DNA from: Sphaerolaimus hirsutus
Lineage: Eukaryota > Nematoda > Chromadorea > Monhysterida > Sphaerolaimidae
Reading direction: 5' to 3'
Assembly (NCBI GenBank): GCA_964036195.1
Contig: OZ038450.1
Coordinates: forward strand, 18,602,701 to 18,666,700
Length of the DNA stretch: 64,000 nt
Shown piece after piece: positions 33,701 to 45,612 of this stretch. Positions within the stretch are counted from its first letter, which is position 1. Every line of letters begins with the position of its first letter. Under the pieces are notes generated by a model, which searched no databases, was not told the DNA's origin, and worked only from the letters and a program-made list of their open reading frames with translations. The position numbers and the translations under genes were made by a program.

Positions 33701-33708
33701 TGATTTAG
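27756..33708 (+). CDS. SLC17-family (sialin-like) anion transporter, nine coding exons
   Basis: Exons: 27756-27965, 28495-28608, 29121-29354, 29712-29895, 30622-30761, 31813-32095, 32349-32465, 32951-33169, 33509-33708 (TAG). Total 1701 nt, 566 residues, all junctions in phase. Alternatively exon 1 starts at 27814 after an acceptor (CCCCCGCAG), with an unseen upstream exon. It is a 12-helix proton- or sodium-coupled organic anion carrier of lysosomal, vesicular or plasma membranes. Signature stretches: YALRVNLSVAM in TM1 with the conserved Arg; a first luminal loop with an N-A-S site; GGWLAERVGAK (MFS motif A); HAMWSRWAPPLERS; GGWPSIFYILG; PVWAIIVGHF; NYMDIAPAFAG; FVLFAQGHVQPWA. The position where sialin and VGLUT have Glu in TM4 (G-x-G-E-G-V) reads F-Q-G-V here. 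The C-terminal tail of about 65 residues is polar. Closest to invertebrate sialin-like carriers; substrate unknown. Confidence 0.9.
28030..28370. mobile_element. GAAGTGAAATGGC-family copy in SLC17-like intron 1
   Basis: TTAGAAGTGAAATGAGAAGT and similar units on the left are mirrored by ACTTGCCATTTCACTTTTCA on the right. It lies about 65 bp after the donor of exon 1. Confidence 0.6.
28660..28852. mobile_element. Diverged copy of the 195 bp CTCGGCGGACA MITE
   Basis: Carries ATTATACAGTTTTTCATC and AACCTACCATAA / CATGGTAGGATT in the same order and spacing as 2820-3013; the tips (TATAGTCGCTGGACTGCA, CTCCACTCGGTATACT) are mutated. Confidence 0.65.
29446..29682. mobile_element. ACACTAGTTGA(C/T)A foldback, SLC17-like intron 3
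   Basis: ACACTAGTTGATATCGACAC and CTAAATGTCAACTGG at the left, CCAGTTGACATTTGGTGTC and CAACTAGTGTGT at the right; it also shares CCCGATTCAAAGC with 20507-20666. It has 80 bp of extra centre. Confidence 0.7.
30125..30535. mobile_element. CAGAGTTGTTAAA-family copy in SLC17-like intron 4
   Basis: AACCGTAAACGTAAAGTATT, CTCTCCCTTGGGTACAGAAG and TCGAGTATACGTTTTTTTCG follow the order of 63310-63719 and end GAATACGTTTTAGCAACTATG. The left end is lost. Confidence 0.6.
31063..31559. mobile_element. hAT-like CAGGGGTCTC element in SLC17-like intron 5, 8 bp TSD
   Basis: Starts CAGGGGTCTCTAGGATTTTG and ends CCTAGGAGACCCCTG, flanked by AATAGAGC (31055-31062) and CATAGAGC (31560-31567), one mismatch. The body matches 15007-15487 with many substitutions, so this copy or its subfamily is older. 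Confidence 0.85.
31688..31775. mobile_element. TACCGTA-family fragment
   Basis: TACCGCAAACTCTCGAATAA, CCCCCTCGAATAACCCCCCC and TGAGGAAAAATAACTCC correspond to a left half; there is no right half before exon 6 at 31813. Confidence 0.55.
32198..32283. mobile_element. Miniature TACCGTA-family element, SLC17-like intron 6
   Basis: ACAGTATTTCCTCGAAATAC with CCCCC faces GGATTCTTTTAGGAAATGCGGTA; about 86 bp, decayed right arm. Confidence 0.55.
33285..33450. mobile_element. CCCTGTAAAG/CTTTACAGGG element in the last SLC17-like intron
   Basis: TAGTAAAGTGTCAAATG is mirrored by CATTTGACACTTTACTTTAC and ACTTTACAGGG. The right end resembles a strong acceptor, but using it gives a stop in the required frame, so the real acceptor is 70 bp further on at 33508. 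Confidence 0.65.
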
Positions 33709-33832
33709 AGGCTGTTTTAGAGGGTGTTTTGGGCGGGGATATTTTTACACATATTTGCGAATTTGATGTGTTCCGGAACGGGTGCACGATTCTGGTGGAA
33801 TTGTCAGGTTTCAGGTGCTGAAATTTCGAGAA

Positions 33833-33838
33833 AATAAA
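33833..33838 (+). terminator. Candidate poly(A) signal for the SLC17-like gene
   Basis: AATAAA 125 bp after the stop, in an otherwise non-repetitive 3' flank, followed by a T-run. Confidence 0.5.
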
Positions 33839-34587
33839 TTTTTTTTGAACATGATGCTCATTCTGACAAGAATAGGCAACATGGTGCTGCTAAATATATT
33901 CGATTTTTCCGTTTTCATTCTATCACCACCAAATTTTTTTTCAAGTAAAACTCACACTAAAAAATCGACTTTAGACAAAAGTAATGTAATTCTGGTGTAA
34001 TTGAGTAATGTTTAGGAAAATGTTTTCACCTTGTAAGCCGTTCGGTAACTCTGATGTAATTCATATAGTGTCCGAAATTTCAGTTTTCTTGCAACCGAGT
34101 TCACTATGCTGCAGTTGAGAGTGCAAGTTCTGGAACACACCAATATCTTTCGTATTTTCTGAACATTTTCGATCATAGAATTTTTCCCTGGAGCTGGTTT
34201 TATTGCGAGTCTGTTTTGCGCGTTGTTTAACCTGGTTGGTTTATTTGCGTCTTTTTTGTTACTTTAAGCTTCTCAGTACTGGGTGAGCCGAGCGGCGGGC
34301 GGGTTCAGTTCATGAAAAGTTTCATGTATTACCTGCCATACTTTGGCTTTGGAGAAAACAACCCCAACGAATACCATGATAAACCTGCGTTTACGTGTTT
34401 TTTAATTGTCGTTTTTCACGTTTGTCTGTTGCACCGTGCTTTTCTTCGGATGGGACCGCATTTTTAACCTGCCTTGGCTATTATTTATTACCTTTGATCG
34501 TTTACTCACGAAATGCTCGTTTTCTGTTGAAATAATACTTCCACTATCGCTGCAGTGGGCGACATTTCTCGGATATATCCCTGGGGG

Positions 34588-34680
34588 CAGTCCCAGACCC
34601 TGTAAAGTTCCCTGTAAAATGTCAAATGTCATGCAAAGTGGCAAAAGTCATGTAAATGTCCGGTAAAATGGCAAACGTGT
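34588..34680 (+). mobile_element. CCCTGTAAAG-family left half
   Basis: GGGGGCAGTCCCAGACCCTG then TAAAGTTCCCTGTAAAATG and GTCAAATGTCATGCAAAGTG. The mirrored half is absent. Confidence 0.6.
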
Positions 34681-34803
34681 GTTGACACTCATTTTGGGTG
34701 GGGGTATTTCGAGGGGGTTATTATTTCGCCAGCAAAATTTTAGGGTGGGGGTATTTCGAGGGGGGTGGTTGATTCAAGGTGGTGTTAATTCGAGGTAATA
34801 CGG
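34681..34803. mobile_element. TACCGTA-family right half
   Basis: GGGTGGGGGTATTTCGAGG units end GTTAATTCGAGGTAATACGGTA. There is no left arm, which suggests a truncated copy joined to the fragment before it. Confidence 0.6.
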
Positions 34804-37303
34804 TAAATACAGTTCGCATTCTGTGCGAGGTATTTTTTTATATCCGTGAGTCTTGTCGCTCAATGTCTAATGCTCCTGCTTCTTTTTCTATCTTTCCATT
34901 CGTGGCTTTCGTCTGCTGTTTTATTTTTCAAAAGTGGCAGCCACCATTTTTTATGTAGTTTTCACTGTGCGCTCTGGTGAATCATCAACTGAAAAATTAC
35001 TTTTTAAAGCAATTATGGTCTATTGGAGACAATGTTCTCGTTTCTGTAATTTCCTGTCAACGTAGGCCGGCACCCATTGACTAAAACACGTTAGAACATT
35101 TTTCAGTTGAACGTTCGCCGGTGGCTAACTAGGTAGTATTCGCGGTCACATCAGTGCTCCTATAGTTTATGTAATTCTATTCTATTTGAGGCCTCTTATG
35201 AAAGTCGATAACCCCGAAAAGTTGATTTAGAGAAATTTTTGAAAATTGTCCCTAGCTGTTCCAAAACTCGAAGTGGGATAAAATGAGGCCGGAAAAATTT
35301 GGAAAATTATGAAAAATGTGCAGGACCAATTCTAGATGTCATTTTCAAAATTTTGGAGTTATCGACTTTTAGAAGTGGACACCTCATTTATATTTACTTA
35401 AAAAGCCTTAATAAAAATAATGGAATGGTCGACATATCTTTTCGAAATGGCCAAGTGTATCTGTAACATTAGATTTTTGTCTGATTTTTTTCCGTAAAAG
35501 TTTGGACATTGCGCGAGCGATTTCCATTTTTTCATCCCGTTCGGTTTACATGCTCACTGTTTTCATGTTATTCTCTGTCACTTTATTAGCTAAGTGTGAC
35601 ACTTTACTTGCTACTGTACTGTTCCTCTTTTTATCCTAAATATGTCAGTTTACTTGCTATTAAGTATCCCACTTTTCAAGCCAAAGTTGTATGTTTTGTG
35701 CCAATTTACTTGCTAAGTTTGATGGTTTACATGCTAATTCATGTCGCATATTTTTTTGGCATGTCTGTGGCTTGTAAACCGTTATACGTTGGCACGTACC
35801 TAAACTGCTACACTCTGGGATTGAAAAGTGTCACATCAATATGACATGTAAAAACATTTCTGGGCTTGAAAACCATATGTTTAAGCGAGCAAAACTGATC
35901 ATTTTAGGTCAAAACCGTGAGCATGTAAACCGTTGGTGATGAAAAGTGGAACACACTCCATTGCATCGTCTCTGTCCGCGTATTTATGGAACGACCTCCG
36001 TAAATGCATAATCACCTTGTGACACTGCATGACTTATGTTTGGAATCTATGTGTTTGAGCTTACCCGCGAGGAGTTTCTTCTAGGAGAATGGGGGTAGGG
36101 GTGTTTTGGCATTTCAAGCCTTTCATGGGTGATCAGTGATAGCTGATAAGGAATGGTATTTTTACACATAACCCCGTTTTTTCACAGAATTCTTGGATAC
36201 TTGCATTAATATCTTGAAGTTGTCACTGTATATGACCATATAATGTTGCGCACTGGAATTGCAAGGGAACAAAACTATTTTTTGCTGGTAACAAGGGAAC
36301 AAAACTATTTTTTGATATTTGTATAGTGTTAGCATTTCCCTAGGATTTGTAGCAAATATTTACTCAGCTTTTTTCGCCGGCTGAACTTAGCTTACTGCAA
36401 CGGTAAATAATTATCGGTAAATGTGACAAATTATGATAGGGTTAATTACCGATAAATAGCGATAAATTACGGCACCGTTGACCGTACCGTACCGTTTACC
36501 ACTACAATCAATTGTTTGCGAAAACAGCCCATGAAGTCTCAAGGAAAAGTTCCTTTTCTTTCGGTCGTGTTGGCGGCATGCCAAAGGAATATGTGACGCG
36601 GTAGATTTGCCATTTTTTTCGGTCGGGTTCCCTTGTTGCTTTTGCAATTTCATTGTGATGTTTTGTTGCAAAAATGTTGCAACAGTCTTGTTAATTTTGT
36701 TGTTAACTACAGATTTCACTCAATTTAAAAAAATAGACATTCACGATCGACCGACTTTTTCATTCTTCTCTGGTTTAGTGCTAATATTTTATGTTGCTAT
36801 GTTCTTGTTATTGCTCATAATCACCAACGTTGACGTATTTCTGATCAACTTTTTTTCTCAAACTGTTCTTGGTAATATTTTCAGTCATGGCTCAAGTGTA
36901 AATAAATTGAAAAACTTTTTTAATCTTGCGTGCCGGATACCGTATTTCCTCGAAAAGCTACATAAATGATACATTTTACCTAGGTAGATATTTATTACGT
37001 GTGTGATATATTCAACACTAACGGCGTAAGCTCGCTTGGCATGTGAATAACCCGGTAGACCCGTTGCTGGGGTCCCATTGGGGGGCTGCTTAATCCTATC
37101 CTACCTAAATATCTATCCCGAGGCTACTGTCCTCTGAGTCCAGCCCCCAAATCTCTATACTATCTGAATGGAGCAAACTTTGAGCGATTTTTTCCCAACC
37201 TTCACCCAAAATCACTAAATTTTGCTCCATTTTGTCTGTTGCACCTGCGAGCCCCATTTCATTTCATTTCAACTCGACCACAACTGATGACCCGCATCAT
37301 GGG
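34804..37303. other. Intergenic; one recognised repeat
   Basis: No gene recognised in 2.5 kb. At 35188-35391 a diverged TTGAGGC(C/G)TCT element (TTGAGGCCTCTTATGAAAGT ... CTTTTAGAAGTGGACACCTCA) is present. 36390-36510 has ACCGTTTACC/GGTAAAT repeats, and 37060-37250 is a decayed fragment of the CAGGGGTCTC family. Confidence 0.45.
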
Positions 37304-38336
37304 CAGGGTTGGCAAAATCTCAGAAAAAAATAAAAATAAAATAAAAATAAAATGGAAAATTTGAGAATAAAATAAAATAAAATAAAATGGAAAATTTAAG
37401 AATAAAAATAAAAATTGTATAAAAATTTGAATTTTTGTAAAATTGTATAAAAATTCATATTTTTGTAAAATTGTATAAAAATTCATGTTTTTTTTTGTAA
37501 AATTTTATCTCATTGCTTGAGTTTCTACCTGTTTATTCATCGATCTGGGGGCAGTTCCAAGCTTTGTAAAGTGTCAAATGTCATGTAAAATGACATGCAA
37601 AGTGTCAATCATCATGTAAAGTAAAGTGTAAATTGTCATGGCATATAAAAATTAAACTATCAATTGTCAAGCAAATTGTATCCAAATCTTGTGTTTTGTA
37701 TCCAAATTATGTTGTTGTTGAATCAAAATCTTATGTGAACATTTGGATACAAAAACATTAGATTTAAATACCAAACATACTATGGATACAAAAACACAAC
37801 ATTTGGATACACAATTTTCACTTTGCATGGCAATTGTAATGACAATTGCCACTTTGCTTGAAATTTGACATGACACTTGACGTTTTGCATGAGAATTGAC
37901 ACTTTACTTACATTTGTCATGACAATTGACACTTTGCATGACATTTCACAAATGTGCCCAGTACACTCCAGAAGTCCTTCTACTGAAAATGCTCACCATT
38001 TTTATCAATAATTGTAACTAAACACTTGCAGCCAGCTAACAATATGGGGTAAACAACCATTTTGAAAAGTAAGGGGTAAATTTGTCACGGTTTTTCATGT
38101 ATAGGTCTAATTGTAACATTTTTCTGGTCTTGCATGCATGATTCCGATTTTTTGTAAAATTTTTGTAAAATTTTTGTAAAATTTTTGTAAAATAGTGTCA
38201 TTTTATTTTATTAATGACTTTTGGGAATAAAATAAAATAAAATAAAATGAAACAAGAATAAAATAAAAATAAAATAAAATTTTTATACAATTTTTATACA
38301 ATTTTACTAAAATGAATTTTTATAAAACCAACCCTG
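37304..38336. mobile_element. hAT-like 1033 bp element, CAGGGTTGG ends, TSD ATCATGGG
   Basis: Begins CAGGGTTGGCAAAATC and ends ATAAAACCAACCCTG; perfect 8 bp duplication ATCATGGG at 37296-37303 and 38337-38344. Both subterminal regions are long AATAAAATAAAA and ATTGTATAAAAATT tracts. A second copy in the opposite orientation is at 51084-52088. It contains a nested CCCTGTAAAG-type element. Confidence 0.9.
37543..37960. mobile_element. CCCTGTAAAG-family element nested in the CAGGGTTGG element
   Basis: GGGGGCAGTTCCAAGCTTTG and TAAAGTGTCAAATGTCATG at the left; TTGACACTTTACTTACATTTG and CATGACATTTCAC at the right. The inside repeats TTGGATACA(A/C)AA on both sides. Confidence 0.65.
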
Positions 38337-38597
38337 ATCATGGGACACACACGGCTTTAAACTAAAAATATACAAAGTACCTAAATACCTAAAAAACAAA
38401 AGAATGGAAGGTAACGAGGGTGGAAACGTAATCAAATAATGCGAGGTGGCAGTCAAAATTTTTAAAAGTTTTAAATCTACCAATTATGTAAAAGTGAGAT
38501 GTCGGTTTTATATAAATGCGATCCTGTGCAATAGGACTGTGGTATTTTCTTACTATTTCCCCAGAATACTTTTCAGCATCTGATTTGAGATTTGAGA

Positions 38598-39018
38598 TAC
38601 CGTATTTACTCGAATAATTCCCCCGGGGAATTATTTTTTCGTCAGAAATTTTTGAGGGGGGAACTATTCAAGGGGGGGGATTATTCAAGTGGGGGGATTA
38701 TTTTTTCGTCAAATTTTTTAGCCATGTTTCTATCACACTAAATACACATCATGTTTCCATTGGTAGTGCACACTTGCATCTTTGAACACCCAATGTACTG
38801 CATTTGCATTCAGTGAATCAAACCACACACAGTTCTTTTGCTTGGGATGACTTCATCGATTGTTTTTGAAATAAATGTGCATTAACTACCTTCCATCATC
38901 GGGGGGGGGGGGATTATTCAAGTGGGGGAATTATTTTTTCCTCACTCGCCTAACAGGGGGGAATTATTCGAGTGGGGGAATTATTCAAGTGGGGGGAATT
39001 ATTCGAGTAAATACGGTA
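38598..39018. mobile_element. TACCGTA-family element, TTTACTCGAATAATT subfamily
   Basis: TACCGTATTTACTCGAATAA at the left and TTATTCGAGTAAATACGGTA at the right, perfect complements, with four internal GGGGGATTATTCAAG-like units. Confidence 0.85.
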
Positions 39019-39045
39019 GGAGAGATTTTATATCTATGCAGCCAC

Positions 39046-39460
39046 TGCGAGCGTCAAAACCTTAAAAAACCCTGATCCGCTGTCTACATGCCGAACGGGT
39101 TGCATGCCAAGCGACACAGGCCCAAAACAAACATGTACTAAATACGATACAATGGTGGTTACTGGGAGGTTCCTCCAAAAGCAATCCATCCAAATGTGTG
39201 CTTCAACACTTTTGGAAATTGCAAAAATTTTTGCCCACGGAGCAGCTCTCATCTGTATCTTATTGCACGCTTTGAGAAAGAAGCATGTAAGCGGGATCCT
39301 GTATCTTATCCTGTGCCAATTATCTTTTTGTTTGCATTAACAGTGGCACTCATATTGAAGAAAAAGGATACCTACTTTTCCAATTGTTTTTCAGAATCCA
39401 CTTGTACTGTATTTTTAAGCCAAACGCTACGTAGGACCGTTTGTTTGGATGCTTAAAACC
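39046..39460 (+). pseudogene. Protein-like fragment, unidentified
   Basis: One frame reads SAVYMPNGLHAKRHRPKTNMY, a stop at about 39139, then YNGGYWEVPPKAIHPNVCFN and TFGNCKNFCPRS and on to a hydrophobic stretch (PVPIIFLFALTVALI, 39319-39363). Codon use and Cys spacing look protein-derived, and the stop suggests a decayed copy. I cannot assign a family. Confidence 0.25.
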
Positions 39461-41061
39461 AAGTTTCTTAATTCAAACATGCGCTAGCGAAATTTTATTA
39501 TTGATGCCACGCGGACAATATATTTTATTCAACATTGATGTCATACAATTATCAAGAGCTTACCGTGTAGAAGATGCCCAATCCAGCAGCTGACAACAGC
39601 CAAACTGTTATCACATTTGGTGCGAAGTCTAATTGGACCGATACATTTTTCTAGACGGCTCGATTAATTGTGAATGCCGTATTTCCTCGAATACCCCCAC
39701 GTCTGAGTGAGTTGAGGAAAGATACCCCCTCTCGAAATACTCTGAATTGAAATGATTTTGGCCATTAATTATATACAATATAGGTATTATACGTATTTAC
39801 ACACAAACGGTAAACCTGAGCAAAACTGGACTCGTAAATACTAGGCTTATTCAGTGAATAGGAATTCCGAAATTGGAATAGGACCTCTGATTAGGTACTG
39901 TATTTACTTTTAAAGATTTCTCCGAGAATTATTCTTTCGTCGGACTTGAGGGACTATTCGAGGGATGTGCACTATTCACACCGAATGTGTGTTCGCTGAA
40001 TCTTACAGGACGCAGCTATTTGCGTACTCTGGCTCCATCGATTGTTTTTGAAATTCAGGGCAGTATTTTTTCCCATATGTGGGGGATTATTCGGGGGTGG
40101 GGGGATTAATTTTTGTAGTGTCTAACAGGGGGAATCATTCGAGTTCGGCACGATTTTCCCTGGCTGTCAGTCAGAATCAGATTGAATCGGGCGGCGAATA
40201 GCGTAGACGGATCGTGATAAAGATGGACTTTTACATACCCAACCGAAACTGGCAATAAACGTGATTATACAGGATACCATTACACATTTATCATGTAGAT
40301 GGCTACACAAACTAGTGTATGTGATGCGATGCATATTGGCGGCAATTAAAACAACATCATACATTGCATACATTATGAACCCTATTCCAGACGGGGGATA
40401 TTTCGAGGGGAGGATATTCATCCTCAGCTCGAAAATACCTGGGGTATTTCGAGGGGGGCGGGGTTAATAAAATGGGAGGGGGATTTGGAGGAAAAACGGT
40501 AAAAATTACTTTCAAATTGCGACATGCGAAGGTTGTCGAAATGCTCATCGGTTCAATTAAACTTCGCCACTGGTCTGACGGACGTATTCGTCGACTATAT
40601 GGAACCCTGTGCTGTCATAACTAAACGCGGTTCCGGTGAAATTCACCCCGCGCAAGATTTTGAGCAGGGGCGTGTTGCAAAAAACGTGCAGATATTTATA
40701 TAGCATGGTTATACTCATTGGTTGATTATTGACAAAACTTGAAGTACAACACGTTCAAACGAGTATCAGTTGTGATTTTCTTTAATTGTGATCTTCGGTG
40801 TTTTGCAACACGCTCCGGGTGTGGCTGCGAAACGAATCGAACAGATTCTGCACTCGACTGGGAATGATGGTCGATAAATGTGACAAATGTGGTGCCTGGG
40901 TTTTGACTCCTGGTGTCGTTTTCTGGCGTATTTCCACAAAAAAAAAAACGAGATATTAACGTCGAAAGTTCACATCTCCACCCCAGCCACCAAAATATCA
41001 TATCGAAAGTGCATAAGTCCAAAAGTACTGTATTACCTTCAATTGAAGGTATCGGCCAATA
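39461..41061. mobile_element. Cluster of broken TACCGTA-family pieces, no gene
   Basis: Pieces at 39677-39750 (CCGTATTTCCTCGAATACCC), 39893-40145 (GGTACTGTATTTACTTTTAA with GGGGATTATTCGGGGG) and 40385-40500 (GGGGGATATTTCGAGGGG ... GAGGAAAAACGGTA). 40260-40380 shares ATGTAGATGGCTACACAAAC with 47479-47914 and 62041-62484. 40501-41061 shows nothing recognised. Confidence 0.5.
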
Positions 41062-41486
41062 CAGGAACGTAGCCAGGATTTTTGAGCGGGGGGGGGCGGA
41101 TTGTATACGGTGCCCGGCGAACAGGGGGGGGCGGCGCCCCCCGCCCAAAATTTTACCCCTGTAGTAGGGGAATGGCGCCATGGCGCTGGCGCCATTCGTA
41201 GGCGCCACGCCATGGCGCCACTGGCGTTGGCATTGGCGCCAAAACAGCAGTATACGTCTGTATTTTACAGGCATATACAGCGACATGGACATGAATTGTG
41301 TCCATTTTCATTGGCTTTGAGGCCGCGGAGACTGGTCTGACGAAAATATATGTTGTGAAGAGAAAATGCGCGCTTGCGCGCAAAATTTTTTCAAACTGTC
41401 GTCGAAATCGTCTTCTGAAAGTGCCATTTCAGGCACATTTTTTGATCCGGCCCGGGAAGGGGGGGGGGCGGCCGCCGCCCCCCGCC
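41062..41486. mobile_element. CAGTGGCGTAGCCAGG-family hAT-like copy, right end lost
   Basis: Begins CAGGAACGTAGCCAGG and follows 61008-61431 through GGCGCCATGGCGCTGGCGCC and GCGCGCTTGCGCGCAAAATT to the final G/C runs. The CCTGGCTACGCC end is missing where the next element begins. Confidence 0.75.
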
Positions 41487-42079
41487 GATAGGGTATTTTG
41501 GGGTTAGCATTTTGAGGGGGGGGGGGGGGGGTCAACCTGCCGGCACGTGCTTATAACTCGGGGGATGGCGGATTCCCCATAAACGCGTATTGCACATTTG
41601 TAATAAACCTCCCATATTTAAGTGCCGCACATTCCACAAATTAATAAGTTGCACGTGGGAACATAATATTCCCCATGGCGGGCAAAGATTCAACGCCAAA
41701 ATGGGTATCTATTTGCCATAACACAAAGTATGCACAGCCCTCATGTGCAATCTTCTGTGTCCATGTGCAATTTGTGCAGATGTGAAGGGTCCAAATTCAC
41801 AGTATTAACAATAATGCAAGTTAATGCAAAAACACAGTACAGTTGCATAATAGTGTCAAGTATACAGATTATCCAAATATTACTGGCCATTGGCACTATC
41901 TGTCACTGTGTCATGAATTTTCACCGGCTACTTTTTACTCAACCAAATTCCACTATGGCAAACTGCCAAGTTTTACCGATCTCACACCTACTCGTTGGAT
42001 GAGCGACAAAGTAAGGCAACGGAAAAGCGACTACCGATTGAATTCGCAACGCACAATGGTGAATTCACCGAAGTGAATA

Positions 42080-44234
42080 TCACAGGTGTACGCTACGTCA
42101 ATTAAGTTAGCTTTTTAGCGAATGGCGTTTTTATCAACGCACCAGCAATTAGTTGAATGTCTAATTTACACCAAGGGGTCCGAAGTTTTTAGAAGAGATT
42201 TTATTTTAGGCGATTTTTTTAGACTCAGAATTCACACATTTAGATAGAACACAGGGAACACACTGAGAGCGAGTTTCTAACCAGCGGCACAAAACCTTCG
42301 AAAAAACTCCAATAAAATGAAACCGAAGCAATTTCGACTGAATCGACCCCTACTCTAAGTTACGGTACGCTTTTATACGCAACAACATAAGCCAAGTCCA
42401 GACAACACTTCCACATACCACGAGAAGCATGCTTACAAACGACTTTACAGACACACGGAATTTTAAAACGGGCATACCTAAAATTATTCACGGCGTCAGT
42501 TTACAGGATACGTCGATCAACTACACAAAAACACAAAGAATTCACGCGCCAAAAATCGGGTTGGGAACAAGAGCGAGGATAAAAATAGAAAAATAAGAAA
42601 ATGAACGAATGCGACAAGAATAAAAAGAACAGGAAAAACACACGAGATACTGTAAAAACTTGTTTTAGCGCGAAAAAAATGGCGGGCGATTCAAATTTTA
42701 CTCAGCGAACTCTACCGAAATCCCAAAACCACCTCCACGAACGGGGAAACACACAGCAATTAGCGAAACAAATAAACACGCGAACAGTAATCCCATCAGC
42801 AAAAAGAGCGTATAATAAACGAAAATGACGTTGATATCCAAAGCGTAAGAAGCACACGTATTATTAATGCACAACGAAAAAATGTCGTAAGCGGGATAAT
42901 CCATGATAAGATTAGGATACCGGTAAGGCGAATGGAATTAATTTCCACACTGACTGTCAAGGAAAAAATGAATTGCGGTACCGTTTTAAAGACTCTTAGC
43001 GGAAATTCTATCAGAGTGATTAAATAAATACGCACTCAAATCAGATCACCTTTACACTTATCAAAATATTCGGGGAAAAAACAGGAAAAACAAGCGGCTT
43101 ATTATTTCATCTCTTTGTATAATAAAGATCAACCACGAAATTTGCATAAATTCCTAAATATCCAAATGTCAAGTTATCAGTTTTCTAGGGGAAAGGGAAA
43201 TACAAAAAAATCAATCTAGGATTAGGTAGATAAAAAAAATAGCGAAGTTGCAAACGTAAAATCAAATAAAAATTAACATACTCGAGTTTTACCTATTCCC
43301 TACCAAACCTAAAGTTAAAATGAATATGAAGTCGGTATAACGCTTAACAGAAATACGAACGCAAATGATTGGCAACTTGAAAGTTTATAAATTTCAATCT
43401 TTGTAGCTTAAATGCATGTTTAGATTGCATGACTTTTTGAAGTTTAAAACTAAAAAAAACAAACTCAAGTGAATCCACTGCCACATGCCGAAACGCAACA
43501 GCCATTAACTACCGAAGGCACTTATCACGAAAATGACCACTCTCGCTGCTACACCACTCATTCTGCTACCAGAATATTAATTAGTCAGCCACGGCTTTTT
43601 GATCCCATACGCACTGTGCAAAAACCACACCCCGAAAACACCGAACTGCTCAACTCACTCAAAAATAGGTACACTTGTCACTGTATGGGTGCTTGTTTCG
43701 ATGAGATCGGCGGACTGGGCTGTTCTCACAACAAGCCAAGGGAGTAGGCATTTAGACATGCGATCATGCCTGTCGAGTTAGACTCGATTCTTTTAATTAC
43801 CTCTCATTTTCAACACCAATCATCATCGCACCTCTATAATCAGTGTACCTTTGTAAAATCGCATGTAAATTAACTTTTGTTTCCCAATCCGGAAATGCAG
43901 GAATGCACAGTACATACTAGATCAATAGCCGCGACCCTCACGTAAAAAAAATGCAACGAAAGTTAGTCAAAATTCAACCTATGTGCCCTCAGTTATCACT
44001 GACCATTCACGCACTACGACACGTAACTGCAGCGTCACTCTTTTTACTTAGAGAAAATAACTGAAACTTTGTTATGCAATCCAAACCGCTAGTAAAAAAT
44101 TACTTTTAAATTAAACTGTCACAATTAAAATTGTTGCCAATTCACTTGTCTCACTTTCTTAAAAAAAACTACCTAATTAAAAAAAATCTTAAACAAATAA
44201 AAACAACTATTTACATCACAGCGTCAACTTTGTG
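42080..44234. other. Non-repeated AT-rich interior of the composite element
   Basis: No element ends, C/G runs or repeats shared with the rest of the window. Short open frames occur (for example + strand 43469-43747, 92 codons; - strand 42698-43035, hydrophobic) but none resembles a known family. Possible intron, cargo or unrelated unique DNA. Confidence 0.35.
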
Positions 44235-44399
44235 TCAGATCCTCAATACCTCCAATCCTTTCCTTGGCCAGAAGAAACACACATAACACAATGGGGCACC
44301 GGAAAAACGGAAATGCACGTTGCCACGTTGCCAACGTAGCGCAGCGACGTAGCCGAAAACGTCAACGCCACGTTCGCCCACCGAATCGCCCAAAACCAT
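44235..44399 (-). CDS. Small orphan open frame in a CpG-rich island, uncertain
   Basis: Starts ATG at 44399 (MVLGDSVGERGVDVFGY...) and runs 54 codons to a stop at 44235. The 180 bp is CpG-rich (cgacgttttcggctacgtcgctgcgctacg) against very AT-rich flanks, like a first exon or promoter island on the minus strand. A GT (GAG|GTATTG) near its end could be a donor. No family recognised. Confidence 0.2.
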   Translation of the reverse strand: MVLGDSVGERGVDVFGYVAALRWQRGNVHFRFSGAPLCYVCFFWPRKGLEVLRI

Positions 44400-45612
44400 C
44401 GTCGAAGTAGAACTGAAATGTTTAAATTGTTGTAAGCTCGGAAGTGTAAACAACCCTCTACATAAATTCATTAAGTGAACTATATATACATTTACACTTA
44501 AAATTTTTGAAATTTTACAATTTTTTGGACACCCACTTTTGCTCACAACTGTTGTATTTGGGGTTGATTAAAATCTATGAATTTAAGCTGACTGATTATT
44601 TAGCCAATATTGAAAATCGATTTGTTTTAATTGCTTGAATGAAACTGTCTCATTTTTCTTCAAAATTCTCTGAAGGGAATTTAAATAGATCACTGGAATC
44701 TATTCCAAATGATAACCAGTAATAGCCATTTTCAGCAAATATATGGCCCTAGACATACTTTTTAGTTGACAACTGAAAATTCCAATGCTGATAAATCTGT
44801 TTTAAATACATTTCAGTTTGCCAGAATAAATAAGTTGATGAAGATTAAAAATCTAATATTGACTAATACTGTTCACAGAGATTAAAAATCATAAACTATG
44901 GTAAACTCAAATGTATTCTAAATAGATTTATCAGTTTTGGAAATTTCAGTTGTCAACTAGTGTGTGTCAACAGTATATACAATAATGCACGTTAATGCAA
45001 AAACACAGCTGCCCTTAATTGCATAATAGTGTCAAGTATACAGATTATCCAAATATTTATGGCCATTGGCACTTTCTGTCACCATTTTATTTGGGGTTGA
45101 TTAAAAATACAATTTTTAAGCTGGCTGATTTGTTTGCCATTATTGAAAATAGATTTTTTTTATTGCTTGAGTCAAACTCAGTCTCATTTTTCAATGAATA
45201 AGTTGGTGCAGATAGAAATCTAATATTGAGAAATACTGTTGACAGAGATCAAAAATCAGTCAGTATGGTAAACTCAAATGTGTTCAAAACAGATTTATCA
45301 GTTTGGGAAATTTCAGTTGTCAACTAGTGTGTGTAGGCACAATCACATACATTTACTTGCACCTGTTTGCACATTCAGCTCAATACTCACTAATCCCTTT
45401 GATTTCACTGCTGCATACTTTGCATTATGGGGAATTTACTGGTGCCATGTGCAATTTTTGCCACTTGAGACTCGCCATATATGTGCAATCTTTGTTCTGC
45501 CATGTGCAACTGACGGCACTCATGTGCAATGTTAGGTTTGTGCAATACAGGAGAAAAATTGTGCAACGTATTTGCATGTGGAATACGCCGTATGGGAAAT
45601 GCGTAGTGTCTC

